Positions 20,657 to 28,910 of a stretch of 64,000 nt of DNA are shown here, one piece after another. A program made the position numbers and the translations under genes. Under the pieces are notes generated by a model. The model saw only the letters and a program-made list of their open reading frames with translations, searched no databases and had not been told where the DNA came from. The stretch comes from Brevibacterium paucivorans (lineage in GTDB: Bacteria; Actinomycetota; Actinomycetes; Actinomycetales; Brevibacteriaceae): contig NZ_JAFBCP010000001.1 in assembly GCF_016907735.1 (NCBI RefSeq), positions 1,488,001 through 1,552,000 of the forward strand, written 5' to 3'. Within the stretch, counting starts at the first letter, position 1; every line of letters starts with the position of its first letter.

Positions 20657-20699
20657 AAGCACCCGCACTGTGGATAACTCCCAGTGCGGGTGCTTTTTT
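20657..20699 (+). terminator. Rho-independent terminator
   Basis: A perfect 14-bp stem (AAGCACCCGCACTG with its complement) encloses an 11-nt loop and ends in a T-run. It follows the stop of the low-complexity membrane protein gene by 11 nt. The 9-mer TGTGGATAA, equal to a DnaA box, spans the stem-loop junction. Confidence 0.92.
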
Positions 20700-20860
20700 G
20701 TGCGCTCGCGGGTGGGGCCGGCCCGCGAATTGCCAGGGCGTGCGCGACTCCTTGGCACAGACTTACGACTGATGTACACAATCGGTGGGTGCCACCTCGG
20801 TTTTCCACAGATGTGTGACCGGCTCTAGAAAGCGAAGGCACGGCGTCACACAGTGAAGCT

Positions 20861-21889
20861 ATGCAAGTAGTTTTATTCACGCACGTGCGAAGTCTGATTG
20901 AACATTGTTCCGCGCTGGCCGACGGGGTGGGAGTGACGCTGGAAGTCCGTAGCCCCGACAGCGGTGGGTGGCAAAATGCCGTCCTCATTCTGGTGGGCGA
21001 GGACGTCACCCACGCGCCCGCGACCCCCGGAATCCCGAGTGTGCTGGTGGGAGCCGAAGGCGCTGGGGATGACGTGTGGCGGGCGGCGGCTCGGCTGGGG
21101 GTGGACAACGTGGTGGTGCTGCCCGCCGGTGCCGAGTGGTTGTCGCAACGCATGATCCAGGCGGTCGAACCACCTCGGAAGCCGGCGCTCACCCACGGGG
21201 TGATTGGGGGAACGGGAGGTGCGGGCGCGTCGGTGTTGGCGTGCGCGGTGGCCAGGCAGAGCGCGGAGTCCGGGGTGTCTACGGTGCTGGTCGACGCCGA
21301 TGCGTTAGGTGGCGGGCTCGACGTGGTGCTGGGGTGCGAAAACATTGAGGGGCTGCGGTGGCCCGCGTTGGCGAGTTCACGTGGGCGTTTGCGACCGTCG
21401 ACGTTGCAGGATGCGTTGCCCAGGCAGGGGAATCTGTCGGTGTTGTCGTGGGATCGGACGCTTGAAGCGGACGCGTCGAAGATCACGGAGGGTGTGTTCG
21501 ACGCGGTGATTGCGGCGTCGCAGCAGGCGTTCGACTTTGTGGTGATCGACCTGCCCAGGCACGCGCCGATCGAGTGGGCGGCCACATGCCACAGCATGAC
21601 GGTGGTGACGCCGGGGCGGGTGCGGGCCGCGGTGGCAACGGCGGCGGTGGCGGGTCGGCTCACGCAGGTCCACTCGTCGATCCGGGTGGCGGTGCGGGAA
21701 AGCGGACGCGGTGGGGTGGACGCGGATCTGCTGGCTAAAGCGGTGGGCGTGGACTTGGCGGGCACGTTCCGGGACGATGCGGCGCTGGGGGAGAAGCTCG
21801 ACCGAGGTGAGGGGCTGCCTCGCGGGCGCACGCACCTGGCGAGATTCGCCAGTTACCTGTTTGACGACGTGTACGCCGAGGAGCGGTGA
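20861..21889 (+). CDS. ssd: Septum-site-determining/CpaE-like ATPase homologue of the Tad locus
   Basis: This 342-residue MinD/CpaE-type protein resembles M. tuberculosis Rv3660c (Ssd), the first gene of the actinobacterial helicase/secretion neighbourhood. An N-terminal receiver-like part is followed by GVIGGTGGAGASVLACAVA, a deviant P-loop in which the usual lysines are absent, then VLVDADALGGGLDVVLG and FVVIDLPRHAP. In Caulobacter, CpaE localises the pilus machinery. The stop is immediately followed by the tadA start. Loss of the P-loop lysines suggests weak or no ATPase activity, as in other Ssd proteins. Confidence 0.88.
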   Translation: MQVVLFTHVRSLIEHCSALADGVGVTLEVRSPDSGGWQNAVLILVGEDVTHAPATPGIPSVLVGAEGAGDDVWRAAARLGVDNVVVLPAGAEWLSQRMIQAVEPPRKPALTHGVIGGTGGAGASVLACAVARQSAESGVSTVLVDADALGGGLDVVLGCENIEGLRWPALASSRGRLRPSTLQDALPRQGNLSVLSWDRTLEADASKITEGVFDAVIAASQQAFDFVVIDLPRHAPIEWAATCHSMTVVTPGRVRAAVATAAVAGRLTQVHSSIRVAVRESGRGGVDADLLAKAVGVDLAGTFRDDAALGEKLDRGEGLPRGRTHLARFASYLFDDVYAEER

Positions 21890-23035
21890 GTGGTCATGAA
21901 GGAGTGGCTTGATGACGACCTCGTAGCCGAGGTCCGCGACTACTTGCTGGAAAATCCAGGGCCGGTGACCACCTCGGCGGTGGCGAGCGCGCTTGCGCGA
22001 TCCGGGAGGGTCTTGGGGTCAGCGGCGGTGCTGGAACTGGTGGCGAAGATCTCCGCGCAGTTGGCGGGGGCGGGGCCGTTGCAGCCGTTGTTGGACGACG
22101 CGTCGACGACGGACGTGTTTGTGAACGGGCCGCGGGATGTGTGGGCGGACCACGGTGAGGGGTTGTGCCGGGTGCCGGTGTCGTTGGGCACCGAGGCGGA
22201 TGTGCGGGCGCTGGCGGTGCGGTTGGCGGCGTTGGGCGGGCGGCGGTTGGACGACTCGCAGCCGCTGGTGGACGTGCGGTTGCCCGACGGGGTGCGGTTG
22301 AACGCGGTGATCCCGCCGTTGTCGGGGGATGTGACGGTGTTGTCGTTTAGGATTCCGCGGCATCGGGGGTTCACGTTGAGTGAGTTAGTGGGGTCGGGGA
22401 CGGTGGTGCCGGACGTGGCCGACCTGCTGTTGCACGTGTTGGAGCGGCGGAAGAACTTCTTGATTTCTGGTGGGACGGGTTCGGGGAAGACGGCGTTGTT
22501 GGGGGCGTTGTTGGCCGAGGTGGATCCGGGGCAACGGTTGTTGGTTGTGGAGGATTCGCGGGAGTTGAGTGTGGCGCATCCGCATGTGGTGCAGTTGGCG
22601 GCGCGACAAGCGAACGTGGAGGGCATGGGTGAGGTGTCCATGGCTGACTTGGTGAAGAACGCGTTGCGGATGCGGCCGGATCGGCTGGTGGTGGGGGAGT
22701 GCCGAGGGGCCGAGGTGCGCGACATGCTCACCGCGCTGAACACGGGGCATGAGGGTGGGTGCGCCACGATTCACGCGAATGCTGCCAGTGCGGTGCCGGC
22801 GCGGTTGGAGGCGCTGGGGGCGTTGGCGGGGATGGCGCCGGAGTCGGTGACGTCGCAGGTGAGCACGGCGTTAGACGTGATTGTGCACGTGACGCGGGGG
22901 CCTAGGGGCCGGGTGGTGTCGCAGGTGGCGGTTCCGGTGTTGGAGCGGGGCGTGCTGTCGACGGTGCCGGCGTGGGAGCTGGGCAGTGGCCGAGGTGCCG
23001 GCTGGGCGGATTTGGCTGCGCGGTTGCGGGAGTAG
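21890..23035 (+). CDS. tadA: Tad/type II secretion ATPase TadA (CpaF-like)
   Basis: This hexameric cytoplasmic ATPase drives Tad pilus assembly. Motifs are Walker A GGTGSGKTALLG, the Asp box VVEDSREL, Walker B RPDRLVVGECRG, and the His box TGHEGGCATIHAN. The 381-residue length is on the short side, as in the actinobacterial version. It starts at GTG 21890 or ATG 21896, directly after ssd, and is followed by tadB. Confidence 0.95.
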   Translation: MVMKEWLDDDLVAEVRDYLLENPGPVTTSAVASALARSGRVLGSAAVLELVAKISAQLAGAGPLQPLLDDASTTDVFVNGPRDVWADHGEGLCRVPVSLGTEADVRALAVRLAALGGRRLDDSQPLVDVRLPDGVRLNAVIPPLSGDVTVLSFRIPRHRGFTLSELVGSGTVVPDVADLLLHVLERRKNFLISGGTGSGKTALLGALLAEVDPGQRLLVVEDSRELSVAHPHVVQLAARQANVEGMGEVSMADLVKNALRMRPDRLVVGECRGAEVRDMLTALNTGHEGGCATIHANAASAVPARLEALGALAGMAPESVTSQVSTALDVIVHVTRGPRGRVVSQVAVPVLERGVLSTVPAWELGSGRGAGWADLAARLRE

Positions 23036-23072
23036 GGATTTGGACTAGGGCTGGGGCTAGGACTAGGGCTGG

Positions 23073-23897
23073 GTGATTGGTGTGTTTGCGTTGGTGGCGT
23101 TTGGTGCGGGGCTGTGTGTGGCGGCCGCGGTGTGGCTGTTTATGGGGCCGGGTGCGGGGGTGCGGGTGCGCCGGATCTTTGGTGGGGGCGTTGGTGAGGC
23201 TGGCCGGGGCCTCGGTGGGGCTGGCAGGGGAGCTGGGACTCTGAGCGGGGGCTTCGGTGAGAGCGGGGCCGGCCGAGGTCGTTTCGGGGACCGCCTGCGC
23301 GCGTTCGTGATGCGGGTGCGCGGAAGGGGAGACGGTGCGGGCGCGGGTGGTGAGAGCGAGGATTCGCCCATGATCGCGGTGATTGACCGGGCGGTGCAGT
23401 TGTTGAAGGTGGGGATTGAGCCGGCGCGGGCGATGACGCTGGTGGCGGACTTGCCGGACAACGAGGTCGCGGAGCGGGTGTTGCGCAAGGTGGCGAGGGC
23501 CATGGAGCTGGGTGAGAAACCGGATCAGGCGTTGCGCATGTACGCCGGTGAGCTGGGTGATGAGGATGCGCGGATTCTGACGGGGATGGCGTCGGTGTGG
23601 TTCGTGTCGGAGCAGGCGGGTGCGCCGGCGGCCGAAATGCTGGCGTCGTATGCGTCGACGTGTAGGGATCGGGCGGATGCGATGCGGGAGCGCGATGTGG
23701 CGTTGGCGGGGCCGATTTCGTCGGTGATGGTGTTGAGTTGGCTACCGATCATGTCCTTGGGGTTGGCGGTGCTGGTGGGTGCCGATTTGGTGGAGTTGGT
23801 GACGTCAGTGCCGGGTGCGCTGAGCATTTGTGGTGGTTTGGTGCTGTTGATTGTGGGGCGGATCTGGATGCGGTCCATGTTGGCAGGAGCGAGGTAG
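23073..23897 (+). CDS. tadB: Tad secretion membrane protein TadB
   Basis: This is an inner-membrane platform protein with a T2SSF domain (about residues 105-225: IEPARAMTLVADLPDNEVAE and FVSEQAGAPAAEMLASYA). One hydrophobic segment lies at the N-terminus and two at the C-terminus. The region at residues 28-95 is Gly/Arg-rich and poorly conserved. Translation starts at GTG 23073, 37 nt after tadA, in a gap made of two exact 14-bp direct repeats. The stop is 2 nt before the tadC start. Confidence 0.88.
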   Translation: MIGVFALVAFGAGLCVAAAVWLFMGPGAGVRVRRIFGGGVGEAGRGLGGAGRGAGTLSGGFGESGAGRGRFGDRLRAFVMRVRGRGDGAGAGGESEDSPMIAVIDRAVQLLKVGIEPARAMTLVADLPDNEVAERVLRKVARAMELGEKPDQALRMYAGELGDEDARILTGMASVWFVSEQAGAPAAEMLASYASTCRDRADAMRERDVALAGPISSVMVLSWLPIMSLGLAVLVGADLVELVTSVPGALSICGGLVLLIVGRIWMRSMLAGAR

Positions 23898-23899
23898 AG

Positions 23900-24565
23900 G
23901 TGGGCGTTGTGGCTGTGTTGAGTGTTGCGCCGGTGGGTGCGGGAGCGCTGGGGCCAGTGGCTGTTCTTGTTGCGGGGGCGTGCGCCGGGTGCGTGGTGTG
24001 GCTGTTGTGGCCCAGGTCGTCTGGGAGGTTGAGCCAGCTGTCGCAGCCGAGGCGGGTGCGCCGGGGCAGTGTGCTGGTGCGGATCTGGAAGTGGGCGTTT
24101 GGGCAGCTCACGCTGGGTGAGAGCCAGGTGGAGCAGTTGGCGTTTGATTTGGACTTGGTGGCGATTTGTCTGCGGGCGGGGTTGCCGATTCCGCGGGCGT
24201 TTGAGTTGGCGGCGAGGGCTACGCAGGACCGGTCGGGGTTGGGGCGGTTAGGTCGTTCTTTGGCACTTGGGTCTGTGGATAACGCGTACGTGGGAACGCA
24301 GGATTCTGTGGCCGAGCACCGCACGGTGGTGTCGTTGGTGGAATTTTCGAGGTCGACGGGGGTGGCGTTGGCGCCGCTGCTGTCCGGATTGGCGTCCGAT
24401 ATGCGGCGGGCAGAGCGTAGGCGCCGACAGATGGCGGCTGCGAAATTGGGCGTTCACCTGGTCATTCCGTTGGGAGTGTGCGTTTTGCCGTCGGTGATTC
24501 TCACGGGTGTGGTGCCGGTGGTGATCACGCTGGTGGGCGATATGTCGGCGATTTTTGTGCGGTGA
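23900..24565 (+). CDS. tadC: Tad secretion membrane protein TadC
   Basis: This is the second T2SSF platform protein. I use GTG 23900, 2 nt after the tadB stop; the frame is open further upstream but would run through tadB. The 221 residues contain an N-terminal hydrophobic segment, a basic linker, the T2SSF core (AFDLDLVAICLRAGLPIPRAF shortened by one at each end in most homologues; FSRSTGVALAPLL) and C-terminal hydrophobic segments. It pairs with TadB in the pilus base. Confidence 0.87.
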   Translation: MGVVAVLSVAPVGAGALGPVAVLVAGACAGCVVWLLWPRSSGRLSQLSQPRRVRRGSVLVRIWKWAFGQLTLGESQVEQLAFDLDLVAICLRAGLPIPRAFELAARATQDRSGLGRLGRSLALGSVDNAYVGTQDSVAEHRTVVSLVEFSRSTGVALAPLLSGLASDMRRAERRRRQMAAAKLGVHLVIPLGVCVLPSVILTGVVPVVITLVGDMSAIFVR

Positions 24566-24734
24566 GCGTTGGGCGGTTGTGGGGTGCATGACCTGTGGAT
24601 ACTGCACGCGTTGGAGTGGCCCGCGGCATGTGGAAGAAATGGCGTTTTCCACAGTTGCGAATGGGGCTCTTTCTGAGGGGGAGTGCGGTGCGAGACGCTC
24701 AAAGTCCATCGCACACAAAGAGAAAGGAAAGACG

Positions 24735-24920
24735 ATGGAGTCGAAAGAAATCATGCGAGTTGACCTGCGTGACGAAACCGGGGCGACCACAGCTGAATAC
24801 GCGATTACGACGTTAGCTGCGTGTGGCTTCGCGGCGTTGCTGGTGGTGTTGCTGAAGAGTGAACCGATCAACAACATTCTGCTCAACCTCATGCAAACCG
24901 CATTGGGAATGGGGCAGTAA
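24735..24920 (+). CDS. DUF4244 small pilin-like membrane protein
   Basis: This 61-residue protein has the pilin-like core DETGATTAEYAITTLAACG followed by a hydrophobic helix, the layout of Flp-type pilins and of the DUF4244 family found in actinobacterial Tad loci. It is the best candidate major pilin subunit. ATG 24735 is preceded by AGAAAGGAAA. A 169-nt gap from tadC suggests its own promoter, often seen for abundant pilins. The stop overlaps the next start (TAATG). Confidence 0.85.
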   Translation: MESKEIMRVDLRDETGATTAEYAITTLAACGFAALLVVLLKSEPINNILLNLMQTALGMGQ

Positions 24921-25453
24921 TGCGATGGCTCGTCCCACTGCGAGGATCGGTGCAGGAATGGGTTAAGCATATTGGGTGCTGTGCTGGGTTCGGCGGGCAC
25001 GAGGCTGTGGCATCGAGCGGTGTGCTTGGTGATCGCAGGGGTGTGTCGGGTGAGCGTAGGACAGGCTCTGGCCAACGCAGGGCAAAGGTGCGGAGCAGTG
25101 AACGTGGCACGGTGACTGCTGAGTTCGCTGTGGTGCTTCCTGCGTTGGTGTTGGTGCTGATCCTCGTGGTGGGTGCGGGCGTCATTGGGATTGCGCAGGT
25201 GCGGGTGTACGAGGCGGCTCGGGCGGGCGCCAGGGAAGCGGCCCGAGGTGAGCCCTCGCAAGACATTGAGAAGGCGGCTAAGCGTAAGGCTGGGCCGGGT
25301 TCGACAGTGACCGTGTCGCAGGGTGGAGGATACGCGAAGGTGCATGTGAAAACTACGTTACCCAAAGCGTTGCATCCGGTGATGAAGGAAGTTGAAGCGT
25401 CAGCCGAGGCCCGGACGGAAGGTGAAAGCCATGGTTCGCTCGATGGGCATTAG
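24920..25453 (+). CDS. tadE: TadE-family pseudopilin
   Basis: The minor-pilin signature RGTVTAEFAVVLPALVLVL begins at about residue 62 of a 177-residue frame. This unusually long, basic N-terminus may mean that the real start is a later codon, although ATG 24920 overlaps the upstream stop and so fits translational coupling. After the helix come YEAARAGAREAARGE and a C-terminal beta-rich part. It should be processed by a prepilin peptidase, which is not in the window. Confidence 0.85.
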   Translation: MRWLVPLRGSVQEWVKHIGCCAGFGGHEAVASSGVLGDRRGVSGERRTGSGQRRAKVRSSERGTVTAEFAVVLPALVLVLILVVGAGVIGIAQVRVYEAARAGAREAARGEPSQDIEKAAKRKAGPGSTVTVSQGGGYAKVHVKTTLPKALHPVMKEVEASAEARTEGESHGSLDGH

Positions 25454-25892
25454 AGCCGAGGCGGGTGGTTTGCGTTCTGTGGCGGGAATGTGGAGAGCGC
25501 GTTCTGTGAGGCGAGAGAGCGGTTTGCGTGAGCGGGGGCGTGGCACACATGAGCGGGGGACCGCGACCGTGATGGCCGTAGCGCTGACGGCGTTTGCGTT
25601 GGTGCTGATGGGCGCGGTGGGGTTCGCTGCGCGAAGTGCGTTGATCAAAGCGCATGCCGAGGGGACCGCGGACCTGGCGGCGTTGGGTGCGGCTGATGCG
25701 GTGCGCGGCAAAGTGCCCGGCGAGCCGTGCCAGGTGGCCAAGGAGATGGTGAAACGTGAAGACCTCGAGATGGTCGACTGTGTCGCGCGTACTGACCTGG
25801 GCACTGTGAAGGTGGAAGTGAAAGCTGAGATGCCCAAACCGCTCAAGGCCATCAAGGTGACCGCGGTTGCGGGAAACCCACAGGGTAACTGA
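25431..25892 (+). CDS. Rv3654c-like TadE-like protein of the helicase/secretion neighbourhood
   Basis: From ATG 25431 (RBS GGAAGGTGA) the 153-residue protein has the motif ERGTATVMAVALTAFALVL, then EGTADLAALGAAD and a cysteine pair (C102 and C114 by my count). This is the layout of the TadE-like protein (M. tuberculosis Rv3654c type) that normally lies directly beside the DEAH helicase. It overlaps tadE by 23 nt. Here a DUF222/HNH gene separates it from the helicase. Confidence 0.86.
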   Translation: MVRSMGIRAEAGGLRSVAGMWRARSVRRESGLRERGRGTHERGTATVMAVALTAFALVLMGAVGFAARSALIKAHAEGTADLAALGAADAVRGKVPGEPCQVAKEMVKREDLEMVDCVARTDLGTVKVEVKAEMPKPLKAIKVTAVAGNPQGN

Positions 25893-26080
25893 GGGCGGGG
25901 TGTTGCTTCGGTCGCGCGAGAGACGACGTTGGTTGTCTAAGGGGCTGCCGAGCGCGGGTGTTTGCGCACTTCGAAGCTAGGGGTCACTTAGGGGATCGAC
26001 GTCGATTGCGCGCGGAACTTTATATCACCTCGGCGCCGGTCTTCTAGGGTTCGACCGATTTAGCTCCTATTGCGCGTAAG

Positions 26081-26140
26081 TCGAACATATATCGAATAGT
26101 AGTAAACAAATGGTGATCTAGATATTGAATATGTGTTCTA
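26081..26140 (+). promoter_or_regulatory. AT-rich promoter region with LexA (SOS)-like boxes
   Basis: TTGAATATGTGTTCTA at 26125-26140 matches 9 of the 12 fixed positions of the actinobacterial SOS box TCGAAC-N4-GTTCGA. A second partial element, TCGAACATATATCGAA, lies at 26081-26096. The whole 25893-26178 gap is markedly AT-richer than its neighbours and contains no gene that I can support. AAGGAGGTGAGAAGCG follows as the RBS of the DUF222 gene. DUF222/HNH (13E12) genes in mycobacteria are known LexA targets; regulation here is inferred. Confidence 0.5.
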
Positions 26141-26178
26141 ATAGTGGTAAGATTGAACCACGAAGGAGGTGAGAAGCG

Positions 26179-28638
26179 ATGTTTCATCCAGGCTTAGAAG
26201 AAGACACGGCCCTCTATTGCGAACCCAGCGATGCGGTATTTGAGGCTTTCGGGCAAGTTGAGCGCGAGGTCAATGACGCGACCATTAAGCGCGCCGAGGC
26301 CTTGGTTTCTGTCATCGTTGCTCACCTCGACCCAATGCCGGATGACTCATTGGAGCTACGTACAGTTTTCGATGCCGAGGCGGGCGCGGCTCCTACTGTC
26401 GTCGGGAAGGTGCCCAGTTTCGCTGGTGAAACTCGGGTAGATGCGTTTGGCCAAGTGCGCGAACAGGCACCCAGGGTGTCGATTGATGACACTGTCGTGT
26501 GCGTAACTAGGCCGAGTGGTGGTGTGGTTTCAGTAAAAGACGTGGAACGGTTGCTTGACTCGTTGCCTTCCCCAACGGTGGGAGTGCTTTCGCAGTTCAT
26601 GGACTGCACTGGACCGCAGGTGGTCACTGAGGCTCGCCGGGTGGTGACAGGGGCGCTGTTCATGCCCAAGCTGTGGGCGTTGGCGAAAGCCGGTGTCGTC
26701 GGATACGACCGGGTGTCATATGTCGCCCGAAGGTTGTCGCACTTGGGGATCTGTGTTCCACAGTTTGATGAGCTGCTCACGTCACGGCGACTGGACGTGA
26801 CCTTCAAAACGTTTAGAAAACACGTCAATGAGATCATTGCGATGCTGACCACCCCAAAGAGCCGAAACGAAGACGCGGTGCGAAACCGGTGCGTGCGGTA
26901 CTGGGACAACGGCGACGGTACGTCCACGGTGACGATGACCGGCCCAACCCTGGTTATGCACGCGTACTTCGCGCGTTTAAGTGGTTGCGCGCGGGCGGTT
27001 AAGAAAAACGATATCGACCCGTTCATCGCCACGCTTTCGGACAAAGACCGCGAAATCCTTGTCCCCGGCGAATCTGGTGAAAAGGTTAAACTCCGAGTCG
27101 GTGACCTGGGTGACGTGGAAATCGACGACGACCGGTTGATGGACCAACTCTTATTCGACATGGCTGTCGGCGCTATTCCCAGTACTGAAGTACGCGCAAA
27201 AGTTGTACCCACGGGGCAACGGAAACCGGCCAGCGTGGAGCATGAGGAAAGCGTTGACGTTGCAGGTGAAGGAGCCAAGGGGCTAAGTAGCGTTCCCGTG
27301 TTTAATGACAAATGGGAAGCCAACAATGCGCAGCGCGTGTATGAAATGGAACTGTGCATCTCCATGCCAATCAACGAGGAATGGTTAAAAGCTCAGGCCA
27401 ACATCAACGTCACAGTCCCCGTGGTCCACTTCCTCAAAGATCAAATGCCGGGACTCATTGAGCTGGATCTGGAAGCTAATGGCGTGAAGATGCCTGGTGG
27501 TGACGGTCGGGCTTCGGGAGATCGGCCACCGGGAGGAACGGATCCGGGTGGTGAAGCGCCGGGCGTGCAGCAATCAGCCGGAATGAACACAGACGGTAAA
27601 CCACAAGCTGAAGATCCTCCGGATAGAAACGGTTTAAGCGGAGCCACTCCGGTTGGAGATCCGCCTAATGACAGTGCGCTCGCGGGCAGTGGGCCAAATG
27701 AAGGTGCGCAAACTGATAGTGCGCAAGGTGGCAATGCGCCTAATGAAAGTGTGCAAGGTGCGAGACCGCCAGAAGAGGATGGTTCGCACGAGACTGTGAC
27801 GCGCGAGAGTGACGGGAATATGGCTCGCCCAGTTTTGGTACGGGAACGCCTGAACGTGCCCGCGATGGTGAATAATCGCACTCCGATTGATGACCAGACC
27901 GCTGATGAACTGATCTCCCGGGCAACGTGGGTGTATCGGATGTTTACCGATCCAGACACTGGTGTCGTGCTTCAATCGACCCCCACAAAGTACCGCGTGA
28001 CAGCGCCACTCAAACGCGTGATTGAAGCTCGGTCAGTGATGTGCTCGGTGCTATGGTGTCCGGTGCCGGCTCGGGTGTGCGAAAAAGACCACATAGAGCC
28101 GTTCAACCATGCGGATCCTAAACGTGGCGGGCAAACTGTGCTCGAGAACCTGCACCCGTTGTGTAAGAAGCACCACCAGGAGAAAACCAACAGGCGCATC
28201 AGCATCACCACACGTGACGACGGAGGACTGGCGGTTGAGTTCCCGCACATCGGCACGACGCTGGTGTATCCGCCGGAGTCCAGAATTAATCAGGAGCAGT
28301 TCGAGCAGTTGGTCCAGTTCTTCGACGCGGGGAAGTTGGATGTGAGTCGCTCGGTGGGTGGCTTTCTGGACGCTGAACATGCAAAGGCGGGGGTTGCGGC
28401 TTCGAAGCAGTTCGTGACGCAGAAAGAAATCACCAAGCCAGTCGAGACAGAAGAGGTAGATGAGTCGGCAGACGACGGGGTAAACCCTGGGGTAGGAAGA
28501 TCTGCTGAGGGTGCAGAACGGAAGCCTGCTGGCCAATCGAGGACACCCCGGGAAGGCAAAGCTAGGTGTGACGAGAGGTCCGTCTGGGAGTATGCGCCGG
28601 TGCCGGGAGAGCTGGTCGGCGATGCGCCACCGTTCTGA
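26179..28638 (+). CDS. DUF222 / HNH endonuclease (13E12-repeat family)
   Basis: This 819-residue protein has an N-terminal DUF222 region (about residues 20-400) and a C-terminal HNH nuclease domain at about residues 615-675: CSVLWC, then CEKDHIEPF, GGQTVLENLHPLCKKHH. The two Cys pairs and the D-H-I, N and H residues needed for the beta-beta-alpha-metal fold are present. Residues about 440-545 are a low-complexity spacer rich in Gly, Pro, Asn and Asp. Such genes are multi-copy and mobile in actinobacteria. It interrupts the usual TadE-like/helicase adjacency and is preceded by a LexA-like box. Confidence 0.9.
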   Translation: MFHPGLEEDTALYCEPSDAVFEAFGQVEREVNDATIKRAEALVSVIVAHLDPMPDDSLELRTVFDAEAGAAPTVVGKVPSFAGETRVDAFGQVREQAPRVSIDDTVVCVTRPSGGVVSVKDVERLLDSLPSPTVGVLSQFMDCTGPQVVTEARRVVTGALFMPKLWALAKAGVVGYDRVSYVARRLSHLGICVPQFDELLTSRRLDVTFKTFRKHVNEIIAMLTTPKSRNEDAVRNRCVRYWDNGDGTSTVTMTGPTLVMHAYFARLSGCARAVKKNDIDPFIATLSDKDREILVPGESGEKVKLRVGDLGDVEIDDDRLMDQLLFDMAVGAIPSTEVRAKVVPTGQRKPASVEHEESVDVAGEGAKGLSSVPVFNDKWEANNAQRVYEMELCISMPINEEWLKAQANINVTVPVVHFLKDQMPGLIELDLEANGVKMPGGDGRASGDRPPGGTDPGGEAPGVQQSAGMNTDGKPQAEDPPDRNGLSGATPVGDPPNDSALAGSGPNEGAQTDSAQGGNAPNESVQGARPPEEDGSHETVTRESDGNMARPVLVRERLNVPAMVNNRTPIDDQTADELISRATWVYRMFTDPDTGVVLQSTPTKYRVTAPLKRVIEARSVMCSVLWCPVPARVCEKDHIEPFNHADPKRGGQTVLENLHPLCKKHHQEKTNRRISITTRDDGGLAVEFPHIGTTLVYPPESRINQEQFEQLVQFFDAGKLDVSRSVGGFLDAEHAKAGVAASKQFVTQKEITKPVETEEVDESADDGVNPGVGRSAEGAERKPAGQSRTPREGKARCDERSVWEYAPVPGELVGDAPPF

Positions 28639-28910
28639 GAAGACAGTTTTCCTTAGGAAAGTGTTTGCCTCAGTAGGGCGTCACCAGCTAGGGGGGGATT
28701 TGAAGGACCTTGGTAGGGGAATCCGAGGTCGGTAGAACTGGTTGGTGACGCGCCACCGTTCAGACGTTCTGACCTTAGTAGAAGCCGGGTTGGTGACCTC
28801 CCGTCGTTCTGAGAAAAGGCCAGCTGGCAACTCGAAGAACTGGGCTAGGGGAAGCTAAGGCCAGGCTAGGGAACCGGCTGATGTTGCGAAGGCTCGTCTG
28901 GCCTCAAAAC
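28639..28910 (+). repeat. Gene-free gap with decayed copies of the DUF222 gene 3' end
   Basis: The last codons of the DUF222 gene (LVGDAPPF, 28609-28640) recur in decayed form at 28735-28766 (ELVGDAPPFR) and 28783-28814 (LVGDLPSF then a stop). The intervening bases also share blocks such as CTAGGGGAAGCTAAGG. I see no open gene. The pattern suggests repeated partial duplication or past recombination with other family members. Confidence 0.7.

Noticed and set aside
23738-23899. Upstream extension of tadC
   Set aside because: Would overlap tadB throughout; GTG 23900 sits correctly after the tadB stop.
20640-24660. Replication origin from DnaA-like boxes
   Set aside because: Boxes are few and scattered within coding sequence, with no dnaA, dnaN or AT-rich unwinding region.
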